A stretch of DNA of 64,000 nt. Origin: Sphingomonas melonis. Its GTDB lineage: Bacteria > Pseudomonadota > Alphaproteobacteria > Sphingomonadales > Sphingomonadaceae. This document shows positions 1-9,094 of this stretch, piece after piece. Where the stretch lies: positions 62,001-126,000 of the forward strand of contig NZ_JACCBY010000002.1 of NCBI RefSeq assembly GCF_013409985.1. Reading direction: 5' to 3'. Below the pieces are notes generated by a model that saw nothing but the letters and a program-made list of their open reading frames with translations, was not told where the DNA came from and ran no database searches. Positions within the stretch are counted from its first letter, which is position 1, and every line of letters starts with the position of its first letter. The position numbers and the translations under genes are program-made.

Positions 1-16
1 GCCGGAAGAAACGATC

Positions 17-1849
17 ATGCACGCCTATCGCTCCCACACCTGCGCCGCGCTCACCGCGAGCAACGTCGGTGAGACCGTCCGCCTGTCCGGCTGGGTCCAT
101 CGCAAGCGCGACCACGGCGGCGTGCTCTTCGTCGACCTGCGCGACCATTACGGCATCACCCAGATCGTCGCCGACAGCGATTCGCCGGCGCTGCCGACGC
201 TCGAATCGCTGCGCGTCGAGTCGGTCGTCACGATCGACGGTATCGTGAAGGCGCGGTCCGAAGCGACGCAGAACCCCAATCTCGCCACCGGCGCGATCGA
301 GGTGTTCGCGCGCGGCGTGACCGTGCAGAGCCACGCGCAGGAGCTGCCGATGCCGGTGGCGGGCGATGCCGAATATCCCGAGGATATCCGCCTGCGCTAT
401 CGCTTCCTCGATCTGCGCCGCGAGCGGCTCCACCAGAACATCATGCTGCGTTCGAAGGTGATCTCGTCGATCCGCCAGCGGATGATCGGGCAGGGCTTCA
501 CCGAATTCCAGACGCCGATCCTCACCGCGTCGAGCCCCGAGGGCGCGCGCGACTATCTCGTCCCCAGCCGCGTCCATCCGGGCAAGTTCTACGCGCTGCC
601 GCAGGCGCCGCAGATGTTCAAGCAGCTGCTGATGGTCGCCGGCTTCGACCGCTACTTCCAGATCGCGCCCTGCTTCCGCGACGAGGACGCGCGCGCCGAC
701 CGTTCGCCCGGCGAATTCTACCAGCTCGATTTCGAGATGAGCTACGTCACGCAGGAAGACGTCTTCCAGGCGATCGAGCCCGTCCTCCACGGCGTGTTCG
801 AGGAGTTCGCCGACTGGCAGGGCAAGGGCCGCACGGTCAGCGCGCTGCCGTTCAAGCGCATCCCCTATCGCGAATCGATGCTGAAATACGGCAACGACAA
901 GCCCGACCTGCGCAACCCGATCCTGATCAGCGACGTCTCCGACCAGTTCGTCGGTTCGGGCTTCGGCCGCTTTGCCTCGATCGTCGAGGCCGGCGACGTC
1001 GTCCGCGCGATCCCCGCGCCCGGCACCGCCGACAAGAGCCGCAAGTTCTTCGACGACATGAATGCCTGGGCGCAAGGCGAGGGCTTCGCCGGTCTCGGCT
1101 ATGCCACGCGCAAGGGCGGCGAATGGGGCGGCCCGATCGCCAAGAACCATGGCGAGGACAAGATGACCGCGATGGCCGACGCGCTCGGCCTGGGGCCGGA
1201 CGACGGCCTGTTCTTCGCCGCGGGCAAGGAAGGCCAGGCGGCCAAGCTCGCCGGCCTCGCCCGCACCCGCGTCGCCGAGAGCCTCGGCCTGATCGACCAG
1301 AGCCGGTTCGAATTCTGCTGGATCGTCGATTTCCCGATGTTCGAATATGACGAGGACAACAAGAAGGTCGATTTCAGCCACAACCCCTTCTCGATGCCGC
1401 AGGGCGAGATGGAGGCGCTGGAGACTAAGGACCCGCTCGACATCCTCGCCTATCAGTACGACATCGTCTGCAACGGCGTGGAGCTGTCGTCGGGCGCGAT
1501 CCGGAACCACCGTCCGGAGATCATGTACAAGGCGTTCGAGATCGCCGGCTATTCGCAGGCCGAGGTCGACACCAACTTCGCCGGCATGATCAACGCGTTC
1601 AAGTTCGGCGCACCGCCGCACGGCGGCTCGGCGCCGGGCATTGACCGGATCGTCATGCTGCTCGCCGACGAGCCCAACATCCGCGAGGTCATCGTCTTCC
1701 CGATGACGCAGAAGGCGGAAGACCTGATGATGGGCGCGCCAAATTTCGCGACGCCCAAGCAGCTCAAGGAGCTCAACCTGCGCGTCGCGCCGCAGGCCGG
1801 CGCCGCGACCACCGACGTCGACAAGGCGGTCGCGCCCAAGGCGGGCTGA
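17..1849 (+). CDS. aspS: Aspartyl-tRNA synthetase
   Basis: Class II aminoacyl-tRNA synthetase charging tRNA-Asp in the cytoplasm. The 610-residue length is normal for the bacterial type. The N-terminal OB-fold anticodon-binding domain (about 1-110) contains [11 protein letters not shown]. The class II core carries motif 2 ([21 protein letters not shown], near 220-240) and motif 3 ([14 protein letters not shown], near 535-548), with the bacterial GAD insertion between them. The ATG follows a GGAAGAAA ribosome-binding stretch at the very start of the window, so the promoter lies outside. His33, in the RDHGG loop, matches the residue seen in non-discriminating enzymes that also charge tRNA-Asn; this is a hint only, because no gatCAB genes are in the window. 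The identification is secure. Confidence 0.97.
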   Translation: MHAYRSHTCAALTASNVGETVRLSGWVHRKRDHGGVLFVDLRDHYGITQIVADSDSPALPTLESLRVESVVTIDGIVKARSEATQNPNLATGAIEVFARGVTVQSHAQELPMPVAGDAEYPEDIRLRYRFLDLRRERLHQNIMLRSKVISSIRQRMIGQGFTEFQTPILTASSPEGARDYLVPSRVHPGKFYALPQAPQMFKQLLMVAGFDRYFQIAPCFRDEDARADRSPGEFYQLDFEMSYVTQEDVFQAIEPVLHGVFEEFADWQGKGRTVSALPFKRIPYRESMLKYGNDKPDLRNPILISDVSDQFVGSGFGRFASIVEAGDVVRAIPAPGTADKSRKFFDDMNAWAQGEGFAGLGYATRKGGEWGGPIAKNHGEDKMTAMADALGLGPDDGLFFAAGKEGQAAKLAGLARTRVAESLGLIDQSRFEFCWIVDFPMFEYDEDNKKVDFSHNPFSMPQGEMEALETKDPLDILAYQYDIVCNGVELSSGAIRNHRPEIMYKAFEIAGYSQAEVDTNFAGMINAFKFGAPPHGGSAPGIDRIVMLLADEPNIREVIVFPMTQKAEDLMMGAPNFATPKQLKELNLRVAPQAGAATTDVDKAVAPKAG

Positions 1850-1853
1850 CCCC

Positions 1854-1890
1854 CGGGCCGGCGGGCGCCAGCGTGGTGCCCGTCGGCCCG
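1854..1890. terminator. Hairpin between convergent aspS and porin genes
   Basis: A 13-bp near-perfect stem (1854-1866 against 1878-1890, one G-T pair) with an 11-nt loop lies just after the aspS stop and just before the end of the convergent porin gene. No T-run follows on either strand, so it is a putative bidirectional or Rho-assisted terminator. Confidence 0.5.
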
Positions 1891-1898
1891 GTGCCGCG

Positions 1899-3236
1899 TC
1901 AGAACGCGCCGTGCACCCGCGCCGCGAGGACGTTCGCGGGGCCGCGATCGCGATTGTAGCCGGGGTTGTCGATCCATTGATAGTCGAGCGTCAGCTCGAA
2001 ACCCCTGGCCGCCGCCAGCTTGTAGAAGGCCTCGCCGATATATTCGGCACCGGGATGCGGCAGCCGGCCGTCGCCGACCAGCACGCCGAGGCCGCCGGCA
2101 TCGAGATAGCGCTGGTGCGCGGTGCTGATCCCGTTGACGATCACCGCCGCGCCGATTGTGTCGGTGGCGCGGTGCCAGCCCGAGCCCTTGAGCGACAGGC
2201 CGAGCTGCGCGGTCCGATCGATATCGGTGAAGTCATAGGGCTCGATCGCGCCATCGGCGAGGCCGGCGCGCGCGAATACGCCGAGCGTATCGGTCACCGC
2301 CTGCTCGCCGTTGACGCTCGCGCCGATCCGCGTCCGCCGCTGCCGCACGAAGGCGGTGTCGGCATCGCCGCCGGTCACCGCCGCCAGCGCCAGCGCATCG
2401 TCGAACCGGCCGAACTGCCCGCGGTTGCGGAAGACGGTGAACCGCACCGCGCCGTCGCGGCCGGCGATATGATGGCGGTGCTCGATCTCGCCATCGACCT
2501 GATATTGCTGGAAGCGCGTCTCCAGCGTCTCGCCGTTGGGCACCTTCGAGAGGTTGAACAGGCCGAGCCGCAGCGTCCAGTCGCCGCGATAGAGCTCGCC
2601 GGCGACCCCGGTCGTATAGCCCCAGGCATCCGCGGCATAATCGAAGCTGCCCGCGTCCACGGCCGACCAGTTGAGGAAGTCGCTGCGCGGATCGTGCGCA
2701 TAGCTGTTGGTGTCGAACACGTCGCCGACGCCGAACTTGCCCGCGGTCAGCACCAGCCGGTCCGTGTCGCGCGTCGTCGCCAGCTGGTTCATCGCGCCTG
2801 CCACCGTCTCGCTGCCGCCGCCCAGGCCGATCGTCTGGCGGACGAACAGGCGCTGGAGGCGCAGATACGGGCGCTTGCGCCCGACCTTATAGGCCTCCGC
2901 GCTCGGGAAGCCGGCCGCGCCCAGCGTGTTCGACAGGCCGAAGCCCTGATCGATCTCGGGATTGATCCAGAGCTCGCCGCCGCGCCACGGCCGCACGCCG
3001 GCGTAGAGCGTGACGTCGACCGTCTCCTTGATCTGCCGCGGCGTCAGGCTGTTCGGTCCGGCATAGGGCGAGGTGAAGGCGGGCGTGCCCTGCAGCACGC
3101 CGGTCGCCTGACCGTGGATCGCCCAGTCCTGATCGGCCACCGCGGGTTCGGCGATCGTCTGCGCCCGCGCCGGGATGTGCAGGGTCAGGCCGGCGAGCGC
3201 ACAGGCGCCCGCCAGCAGGGTTGCGATACGAGTCAT
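1899..3236 (-). CDS. Carbohydrate-selective porin, OprB family
   Basis: Predicted outer-membrane beta-barrel porin for sugar uptake. The 445-residue product begins with a Sec signal peptide (about 1-25, ending PARAQ). The mature part contains OprB-family signatures: a GELWINPEIDQGFGLS stretch, a KFGVGDVFDTNSYAHDPRSDF stretch near residues 166-187, and many alternating amphipathic strands. The C terminus ends in aromatic F, as is usual for outer-membrane barrels. Related proteins in sphingomonads and acetic acid bacteria are annotated carbohydrate porin. It converges on aspS, with a shared hairpin between them. The substrate cannot be read from the sequence. The start is the only one that gives an intact signal peptide. 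Confidence 0.85.
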   Translation of the reverse strand: MTRIATLLAGACALAGLTLHIPARAQTIAEPAVADQDWAIHGQATGVLQGTPAFTSPYAGPNSLTPRQIKETVDVTLYAGVRPWRGGELWINPEIDQGFGLSNTLGAAGFPSAEAYKVGRKRPYLRLQRLFVRQTIGLGGGSETVAGAMNQLATTRDTDRLVLTAGKFGVGDVFDTNSYAHDPRSDFLNWSAVDAGSFDYAADAWGYTTGVAGELYRGDWTLRLGLFNLSKVPNGETLETRFQQYQVDGEIEHRHHIAGRDGAVRFTVFRNRGQFGRFDDALALAAVTGGDADTAFVRQRRTRIGASVNGEQAVTDTLGVFARAGLADGAIEPYDFTDIDRTAQLGLSLKGSGWHRATDTIGAAVIVNGISTAHQRYLDAGGLGVLVGDGRLPHPGAEYIGEAFYKLAAARGFELTLDYQWIDNPGYNRDRGPANVLAARVHGAF

Positions 3237-3260
3237 GTTGGTCCCCCTAGGAGCGCTTGA

Positions 3261-4898
3261 TTACAGTTGGTGGGTCAGCGCGAGCTGGCCGATGCGGATC
3301 AGCACCAGTCCACCGGCGACGACGAGGTAGAGGCGCAGCACCGTCAACCACAGTTTCTCGCCCCGCCGCAGCGTCGCCGGAGCCAGCGTGCCGAGCGGCG
3401 GCATCCGCCAGTCGTCGCGACCGGTGCGATCGATCGGCACGGCACGAACCGGTGCGATCAGCTGCTGCGCGATCCAGCCGAGCAGTGCGATGCCGAGGCC
3501 CCCGCCGAGGATCCACAGCATCGCGGTGGCGCCGAGGTCCGGGATCAGCACCGACGCGGTCAGGATCACCGACAGCAGCACCAGCACTGCGATCACCGCC
3601 CCGGTGAAGAGGTTGAGCCAGCGGCCGTTGCGCCACGGCCCCAGCACCGCTTTGTCGTTGCACAGCAGCAGCAGGAACACCGTCGCGCTCGGCAGCAGCA
3701 CGCCCGCCAGCGACTGCACCGCATTGGTCAGCAGCCCCAGCGGCGTACCGGGGATGAGGACCAGCGCCGCCGCCACCGCGATCAGCCCGGCGAAGACGAG
3801 ATAAAAGGCGATCGACTCGCGCGGGGAGCGGTGCAGCGAATGGCGGATGCCGAACGTGTCGCCGATCGCATAAGCGGTACTCAGCGAGACCGCCGACGCA
3901 CCGATGATCGAGGCGTCGATGAGCGCGACTGCGAACAATACGCCCATCAGCCGCCCGCCATGCGCAGCGATCCCGCGCGCCACCGCCCCGGCATCGGCGA
4001 AATGACCCGCCTCGGCCGTGCCCGCGAAGGCGGCGGCGGTGAACGCCATCATGGCGACGCCGCCGACGATCACCACCACGATGCCGACCCACAGGTCGAT
4101 CCGGCTATAGGCCATGAAGCGCGGCCCGATGCGCTTGTCGATCAGATAGCTCTGCTGGAAGAAGAGCTGCCACGGCGCCACCGTCGTGCCGACGATCGCG
4201 ATGATCAGCAGCATCACCTCCGACAATTGCGCGTGCGCGGGCAGGCCGGGGACCAGCACGTCGTGCAGGATCCGGCCGACCGGCGGATGGATGGTGAGCG
4301 CGACCGGGATCAGCAGCAGCGAGCCGAACACCAGCACCATCATGAATCGCTCGAACCGGCGGAAGCTGCCGGTGCTCGCCGCCGCGATGATCAGCACCGC
4401 CGCGACCGCGACCCCGGCGACCTTGGGTACGCCGAGATGGTCGAGGCCGAGGGTGATGCCGATGAATTCGGTGACGATGGTCAACGCGTTGAGCAGGAAC
4501 AGATCGATGACGCTGAACGCGCCCCAGAAGCGGCCGAACCGCTGGAAGATCAGCCGCGCGTGGCCGACGCCGGTGACCGCGCCCAGGCGCAGCACCATCT
4601 CCTGATTGACGTACAGCACCGGGACGAGCAGCAGCAGCGTCCAGAGCAGGCTGGTGCCGTAATTCTGCCCGGCCTGCGTATAGGTGCCGAACGCGCCCGC
4701 GTCATTGTCGCCGACCATCACGATCAGGCCGGGGCCGATGATGGCCGCGAGCGTCAGCAGCTTGCGCCGCCAGTCGCGGCGGGCGCCAATATCGTCCTGC
4801 GCGATGGTGCCGAAGGCACCGATGATGTCGCCGCGATGGGCGTCGTCGAGATGGGCGGTGGCGCGCGTCGTCGCCCCGTCCAGAACAAGATGGGTCAT
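3261..4898 (-). CDS. NRAMP-like divalent metal transporter with noncanonical metal site
   Basis: Inner-membrane transporter of 545 residues with about 11 hydrophobic helices. The frame stays open upstream, but the ATG at 4898 gives a normal cytoplasmic N terminus. It clearly belongs to the NRAMP superfamily (LLTLAAIIGPGLIVMVGD in TM1). The canonical TM1 DPGN motif is replaced by GDNDAG (63-68), and the TM6 MPH motif is replaced by VAPW (240-243), so the metal-coordinating and selectivity methionine is absent. Classical Mn/Fe specificity should therefore not be assumed; relatives lacking this methionine include the NRAMP-related magnesium transporters. A short ORF with a strong ribosome-binding site lies 53 nt upstream, and an RcnR-like repressor gene is divergent. 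The membrane family is certain, the substrate unknown. Confidence 0.85.
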   Translation of the reverse strand: MTHLVLDGATTRATAHLDDAHRGDIIGAFGTIAQDDIGARRDWRRKLLTLAAIIGPGLIVMVGDNDAGAFGTYTQAGQNYGTSLLWTLLLLVPVLYVNQEMVLRLGAVTGVGHARLIFQRFGRFWGAFSVIDLFLLNALTIVTEFIGITLGLDHLGVPKVAGVAVAAVLIIAAASTGSFRRFERFMMVLVFGSLLLIPVALTIHPPVGRILHDVLVPGLPAHAQLSEVMLLIIAIVGTTVAPWQLFFQQSYLIDKRIGPRFMAYSRIDLWVGIVVVIVGGVAMMAFTAAAFAGTAEAGHFADAGAVARGIAAHGGRLMGVLFAVALIDASIIGASAVSLSTAYAIGDTFGIRHSLHRSPRESIAFYLVFAGLIAVAAALVLIPGTPLGLLTNAVQSLAGVLLPSATVFLLLLCNDKAVLGPWRNGRWLNLFTGAVIAVLVLLSVILTASVLIPDLGATAMLWILGGGLGIALLGWIAQQLIAPVRAVPIDRTGRDDWRMPPLGTLAPATLRRGEKLWLTVLRLYLVVAGGLVLIRIGQLALTHQL

Positions 4899-4951
4899 GG
4901 CACGAACTCCGCGTGCGTTGTTGGGATAGCAGCGAGGGGGTGCGGCGGCGG

Positions 4952-5089
4952 TCAGGCCGCCGCGGTTCGGCGCTCGCGCAGGTCGCGGCGGTGCTGCAGG
5001 CGGCACGCGGCCAGCCGGATGCGGCGGTTGAGCGGCTCGGTGCGGCCGGCGTCGGCGCGCGGACGGGCGCGTCGTATCGACAGGATCAT
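4952..5089 (-). CDS. Arg-rich short ORF (45 aa) upstream of the NRAMP-like gene, possible leader peptide
   Basis: A 45-codon ORF starts at ATG 5089 with an AGGAGG ribosome-binding site at 5095-5100, 5 nt before the start, one of the best in the window. The product is very basic (about 13 Arg) with one Cys, beginning MILSIRRARPRADAG and ending RRTAAA. It lies on the same strand as the NRAMP-like gene and ends 53 nt before its start. It could be a regulatory leader whose translation controls the downstream gene, or a small basic protein of its own. No family was recognised. The ribosome-binding site is what supports it; high-GC DNA often gives chance ORFs. Confidence 0.4.
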   Translation of the reverse strand: MILSIRRARPRADAGRTEPLNRRIRLAACRLQHRRDLRERRTAAA

Positions 5090-5326
5090 GGCGACCTCCT
5101 TGGTCCGGATAGTGGGTCCGGCCGGGAGGTACGCAGCCGCACTCAGGCGGTGGGCGTGCACTCCCCGACCGGGGCATGTCCGGCGACGTGGATCAGGGGA
5201 GCGACGCTCCTACTGTCCCCTTCGCTGGACACGGGCGTAGATCGGGTTTTCATCATCGTCCTTCGTCAGGCGAGCGGGCGATCCGCTCTGTCGACTCGCG
5301 TCTGCCGCGATGCCGATGGACGCCAC

Positions 5327-5343
5327 ATACCCATCCGGGGTAT
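5327..5343. promoter_or_regulatory. Candidate CsoR/RcnR-type operator
   Basis: ATACCC-ATCCG-GGGTAT is a perfect 6-bp inverted repeat with C/G tracts flanked by A/T. This is the architecture known for CsoR/RcnR/FrmR-family operators. It lies 27 nt before the start of the RcnR-like gene, where binding would block its promoter, and upstream of the divergent transporter unit. The site is seen directly; the role is inferred. Confidence 0.5.
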
Positions 5344-5369
5344 AGGATCAAGTCCAAAATGGAGCAGGC

Positions 5370-5648
5370 ATGGCGCACGTCGAGAAAGAGAAGAAGAAGC
5401 TGCTGAACCGACTGGCGCGGATGCGCGGGCAGATCGAGGCGATCGAGCGTGCCGTGACCGAGGACCGCGAATGCGCCCGCGTGCTGCAACAGGCGACCGC
5501 CTGTCGCGGCGCGCTCGACGGCTTCATCGCCGAGGTGATCGAGGATCACATCCGCGAGCATCTCGTCGATCCCGATGCCGCCACCGACAGCCGCCAGCGA
5601 CTCGCCGCCGACGAACTGATCGAGATCGTCCACGCCTATCTGACCTGA
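5370..5648 (+). CDS. RcnR-like metal-sensing transcriptional repressor (CsoR/RcnR family)
   Basis: All-helical DUF156 repressor of 92 residues, the normal family length. The metal-ligand fingerprint is His3, Cys35, His60 and His64, identical to the Ni/Co sensor RcnR; formaldehyde-responsive FrmR has Glu at position 64 and copper sensors use C-H-C. It is therefore predicted to derepress target genes on Ni(II) or Co(II), although binding of other metals or aldehydes cannot be excluded. The start is ATG with GGAG 5-8 nt upstream. A candidate operator (5327-5343) precedes it. It is divergent from the NRAMP-like transporter, its probable target in addition to itself. No rcnA-type exporter is visible. 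Confidence 0.85.
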   Translation: MAHVEKEKKKLLNRLARMRGQIEAIERAVTEDRECARVLQQATACRGALDGFIAEVIEDHIREHLVDPDAATDSRQRLAADELIEIVHAYLT

Positions 5649-5872
5649 CGGGGCACCGGCGGGTGGTGCCTCCGTCCACTGGTGCGCTCAGGACCTGATA
5701 ATCCGGATCATTCGCGGCTCCGATACGGTTCCTATAAGATAGAAGGGGTTGAACCGGGATTAGTACCGCTGATCCTATATTTGTGGCATTTTGGTGATCT
5801 TGAATTTAAGACATCGTTATTGATTGTGACGGCAACGCCCCCTGAAGACATCAAGAACCGGGGGCGGTCAAA

Positions 5873-8584
5873 ATGCGTAAATGGGTATACCTGCTCGCTG
5901 CGGCGAGTTGTGCAGGCGTGGTCGGGCAGGCGGATGCGCAGGGCCTGCGCGGGCTCGCACCGACGGCCAATCAGGGCGAGAAGGACAAGGCGCAGCCGAC
6001 GGTTGCCGAGAACACCTCCGACATCGTCGTCACCGCGACGCGGCGTTCGCAGCGTCTGTCGAGCGTGCCGATCGCGGTCAGCGCTTATGGCACCAGCGCA
6101 CTGCGCCACTCCGGCGCGACCGATATCCGGCAGATGGCGCAGCTCGCACCGTCGCTGCTCGTCACTTCGACCGGCTCGGAGGCCAACGCCACCGCCCGCC
6201 TGCGCGGCATCGGTACGGTCGGGGACAATCCCGGCCTCGAAAGCTCGGTCGCAGTGTTCATCGACGGCGTCTATCGCAGCCGCACCGGCTCGGGCCTCAA
6301 CGATCTCGGCGAGGTCGAGCGGATCGAGGTGCTGCGCGGGCCGCAGGGCACCTTGTCCGGCCGCAACTCCTCGGCGGGCGCGATCAGCATCTACACCAAA
6401 TATCCCGAATTCACCTTCGGCGGCTATGGCGAGGCGAGCTACGGCAATTACAATGCGATCCGTCTCGCCGGCGCGCTGACCGGCCCGGTGATCAAGGATA
6501 CGCTGGCGTTCCGCATCGACGGTGTCGTCGGCAAGCGCGACGGCTTCTATCACGATGTCGTCAACAAGACCGATTATAACGATCGCAACCGCTATTTCGT
6601 CCGCGGCCAGTTGTTCTTCAAGCCGAGCTCGAACCTCTCGCTGCGGCTGATCGGCGACTATACGTATCGTAACGAGAAATGCTGCGGTGCGGTCTATGTC
6701 GACACGCGCGAGAAGATCGATCCGACCCCCAACGTTCCCGGCGACTTCACCGTCTCGCCGCAAAACCCCATCGTCTCGATCATGCAGACCCTCGGCGGGG
6801 TGTTGCCGAGCGCGGGCGATCCGTACAATCGGCAGATCGCGAATTCGCCCGGCCGGGCCTATGCCAATGTCGTCAAGGACTACGGCCTGTCGTCCCGCAT
6901 CGGCTGGACGATCGGCAACGTCCAGCTGATCTCGATCAGCGCCTATCGCGAGTATCAGGCCGGCGATGCCGCGGATGTCGATTACGGCAGCCTCGACCTC
7001 GCCTATCGCGGCGACGACGGCAATGCCTATCGCCGCTTCCGCACCTACACGCACGAGACGCGGCTGAGCGGCGGCCTGTTCGACAACCGGCTCGACTGGC
7101 TGGTCGGCGGCTATTTCGCGCATGAGACCCTCGAAGTCGCCGACAATCTCAAATTCGGCACGCAATTCGGTACCTTCGCCGCATGCAGCGTCGTTGCACG
7201 GTTCAACCCCAGCGCCGCGCTGCGCGACCCGACGCGCCCCGGCTGCCTCAGCCCCGTCGCGCGCGCCTTCGCGACCGCCAAGATGGGGCAGACGATCGTC
7301 GACGGCCTCGATCGCCTCGATCAGGCGCGTGACATCGGGACGGTGCGCGACCAGTTCGACCAGACCAGCACGAACTACGCCTTCTTCACCCACAACATCT
7401 TCCGCATCACCGATACGCTCAGCTTCACCGCGGGCCTGCGCTACACCCATGAGCACAAGGCGCTGAACGCCGCGCTCAACAGCAACAATGCGGTGTGCCC
7501 GGCGCAACAGGCGGCGCTCGGCGGATTGCTGAGCGACGCCGATGATAAGCGTCGCGGGCTGGCGGCCGGCCTGATCGCGCTCGTCTGCGCGGGCAATTCG
7601 ACCCAGGCGCTCAACGGCGTACCGTTGAAGGACTCGATCAGCGAGGGGCAGTTCACCGGCACGACGGTCCTGTCGTGGCAGGCGACGCCGAGCACGCTGC
7701 TTTACGGGTCCTACGCCCGCGGCTACAAGGCGGGTGGCTACAATCTGGCCCGCTCGGGCCTGGCGCTCGGCAGCTCGCGCGCGAGCGACCTGCGCTTCGA
7801 TCCGGAAACCGTTCAGGCGTTCGAACTCGGCGTGAAATACAGCACCGAGAAGTTCAGTGCCAATCTCGCCGGGTTCCGCTCGTCCTTCCGCGACTTCCAG
7901 CTGAACACATTCAACGGCTCGGCCTATGTCGTGCAGAATATCGGAGCGTGCGACGAGTCGCTGAACGGCGAAGACCGCGATACCTATTCCACCACGGGTG
8001 CATGCAAGGGCAAGGTCGGGTCGGGCGTCGTCACCCAAGGCTTCGAGCTGGAGGCCGGCGCCTATCCGACGCGCGACGTCACCTTCACGCTGGGCTATAC
8101 CTATGCCCATACGCAGTATCGGGACAATCTGGTCGGCAGCGCCGCGGGCGCCCCGCTCAGCGCCAGCCTGTTCATGCTGCCGGGCAGCCAGATGTCGAAC
8201 GCACCGCGGCACGTCGTCACCAGCGCGGCGACCTGGACTCCGGCGATCGGCAGCCATGGCCTGACCGGCCTGTTCTACGTCGATAGCCGGATGACCAGCG
8301 ACTATAACACCGGTTCCGACCTGTTCGCCGAAAAGCGTCAGGACGGCTATGTCCTGGTCAACGCCCGCATCGGCATCCGCGGTCGCAATCAGCATTGGGC
8401 GGTCGAAGTCTGGGGCCAGAACGTCTTCGACACCCAGTATATGCAGATCGCGGCCACCGGCTATGTCCAGGGAACCGGCAGCCAGTCGCAGGTCCAGCGG
8501 TTCGGCGGGAGGGGCAATGCGCTGACCACCGCCTTCCTCGCGGAGCCGCGCACCTACGGCCTGACGCTGCGGTCGCGCTTCTGA
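5873..8584 (+). CDS. TonB-dependent receptor
   Basis: Outer-membrane active transporter of 903 residues. Sec signal peptide (about 1-23, ending QADAQ), a TonB-box-like stretch (SDIVVTATRR, near 43-52), a plug domain with LRGIGTVGDNPG and VEVLRGPQGTLSGRN-like signatures (RIEVLRGPQGTL is visible), then a 22-strand-type barrel ending in F. The plug and barrel resemble the large sphingomonad group annotated simply as TonB-dependent receptor; no substrate can be named. It is monocistronic, preceded by an AT-rich stretch (about 5725-5830) that probably holds its promoter, and followed by a strong hairpin at 8592-8627. The start gives an intact signal peptide. Confidence 0.92.
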   Translation: MRKWVYLLAAASCAGVVGQADAQGLRGLAPTANQGEKDKAQPTVAENTSDIVVTATRRSQRLSSVPIAVSAYGTSALRHSGATDIRQMAQLAPSLLVTSTGSEANATARLRGIGTVGDNPGLESSVAVFIDGVYRSRTGSGLNDLGEVERIEVLRGPQGTLSGRNSSAGAISIYTKYPEFTFGGYGEASYGNYNAIRLAGALTGPVIKDTLAFRIDGVVGKRDGFYHDVVNKTDYNDRNRYFVRGQLFFKPSSNLSLRLIGDYTYRNEKCCGAVYVDTREKIDPTPNVPGDFTVSPQNPIVSIMQTLGGVLPSAGDPYNRQIANSPGRAYANVVKDYGLSSRIGWTIGNVQLISISAYREYQAGDAADVDYGSLDLAYRGDDGNAYRRFRTYTHETRLSGGLFDNRLDWLVGGYFAHETLEVADNLKFGTQFGTFAACSVVARFNPSAALRDPTRPGCLSPVARAFATAKMGQTIVDGLDRLDQARDIGTVRDQFDQTSTNYAFFTHNIFRITDTLSFTAGLRYTHEHKALNAALNSNNAVCPAQQAALGGLLSDADDKRRGLAAGLIALVCAGNSTQALNGVPLKDSISEGQFTGTTVLSWQATPSTLLYGSYARGYKAGGYNLARSGLALGSSRASDLRFDPETVQAFELGVKYSTEKFSANLAGFRSSFRDFQLNTFNGSAYVVQNIGACDESLNGEDRDTYSTTGACKGKVGSGVVTQGFELEAGAYPTRDVTFTLGYTYAHTQYRDNLVGSAAGAPLSASLFMLPGSQMSNAPRHVVTSAATWTPAIGSHGLTGLFYVDSRMTSDYNTGSDLFAEKRQDGYVLVNARIGIRGRNQHWAVEVWGQNVFDTQYMQIAATGYVQGTGSQSQVQRFGGRGNALTTAFLAEPRTYGLTLRSRF

Positions 8585-8591
8585 CCCGACC

Positions 8592-8627
8592 GATGCCGTG
8601 GCAGGATCCGGCTCCTGCCACGGCATC
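8592..8627 (+). terminator. Hairpin terminator after the TonB-dependent receptor
   Basis: A perfect 14-bp stem (GATGCCGTGGCAGG pairing with its complement) around an 8-nt loop lies 8 nt after the stop codon. There is no T-run, so termination may need Rho, or the hairpin may stabilise the mRNA 3' end. Confidence 0.6.
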
Positions 8628-9094
8628 GTCGCCTCGCCATGCTCCGCGTGACGCCCGTTCGTGTGGTCCGCCGCACCGCCCCGATCCCCGGCCGGCACCG
8701 TCAACGACATGGCCGACGGGGAGAAACATTGTGGCACCCGTGCCTCATGGCCCGTGCCAGCGACTACAATATGGAAATGACCCTGTCGCAGCGACGCACC
8801 GGCCATGCCGCTCCGGCCTGTCCCAGCACCGGCCCGGCCTGTTCCAGCACCGGCATTGCCGGCGATCCCGGCGGCGCCGTGGCCGCAAGGCGTCACGGTC
8901 GATGCTGAACGCACCGGCCCCATTCTGTTTCCCCCTGATCTCCGGGCGCGAACAGCCTGTCGGAGATGCAGCGTCTCGACGCCAAGGTACGCCATCCGCC
9001 CGCCATCCCGCTGCCGCGGGATCCGGGCGTCCGTGGCGTCATCCTTCGCGCGCGCTTCAGATCTCTCATCCTGCCCCCGAAGGAACCGACGACC
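8628..9094. other. Intergenic region without recognised gene
   Basis: The 467 bases between the receptor terminator and the chemoreceptor start contain no ORF with a plausible ribosome-binding site. They hold a small 21-bp tandem duplication (8813-8854) and, at the end, the chemoreceptor ribosome-binding site (GAAGGA, 9079-9084). The promoter is presumably here but was not identified. Confidence 0.5.
8813..8854. repeat. 21-bp tandem duplication
   Basis: Two adjacent copies of CCGGCCTGTCCCAGCACCGGC (8813-8833 and 8834-8854) differ by one base. It is non-coding and too short for a CRISPR array; probably replication slippage. Confidence 0.7.

Noticed and set aside
4899..5090. Manganese (yybP-ykoY) riboswitch upstream of the NRAMP-like gene
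   Set aside because: The conserved loops were not recognisable by eye; a covariance-model search would decide.
3267..5240. A 657-codon plus-strand frame opposite the NRAMP-like gene
   Set aside because: Low-complexity Asp/Arg/Gln/His product, the reverse image of a membrane protein gene.
8813..8854. Possible CRISPR repeats
   Set aside because: Two directly adjacent copies without spacers or cas genes; a simple tandem duplication.
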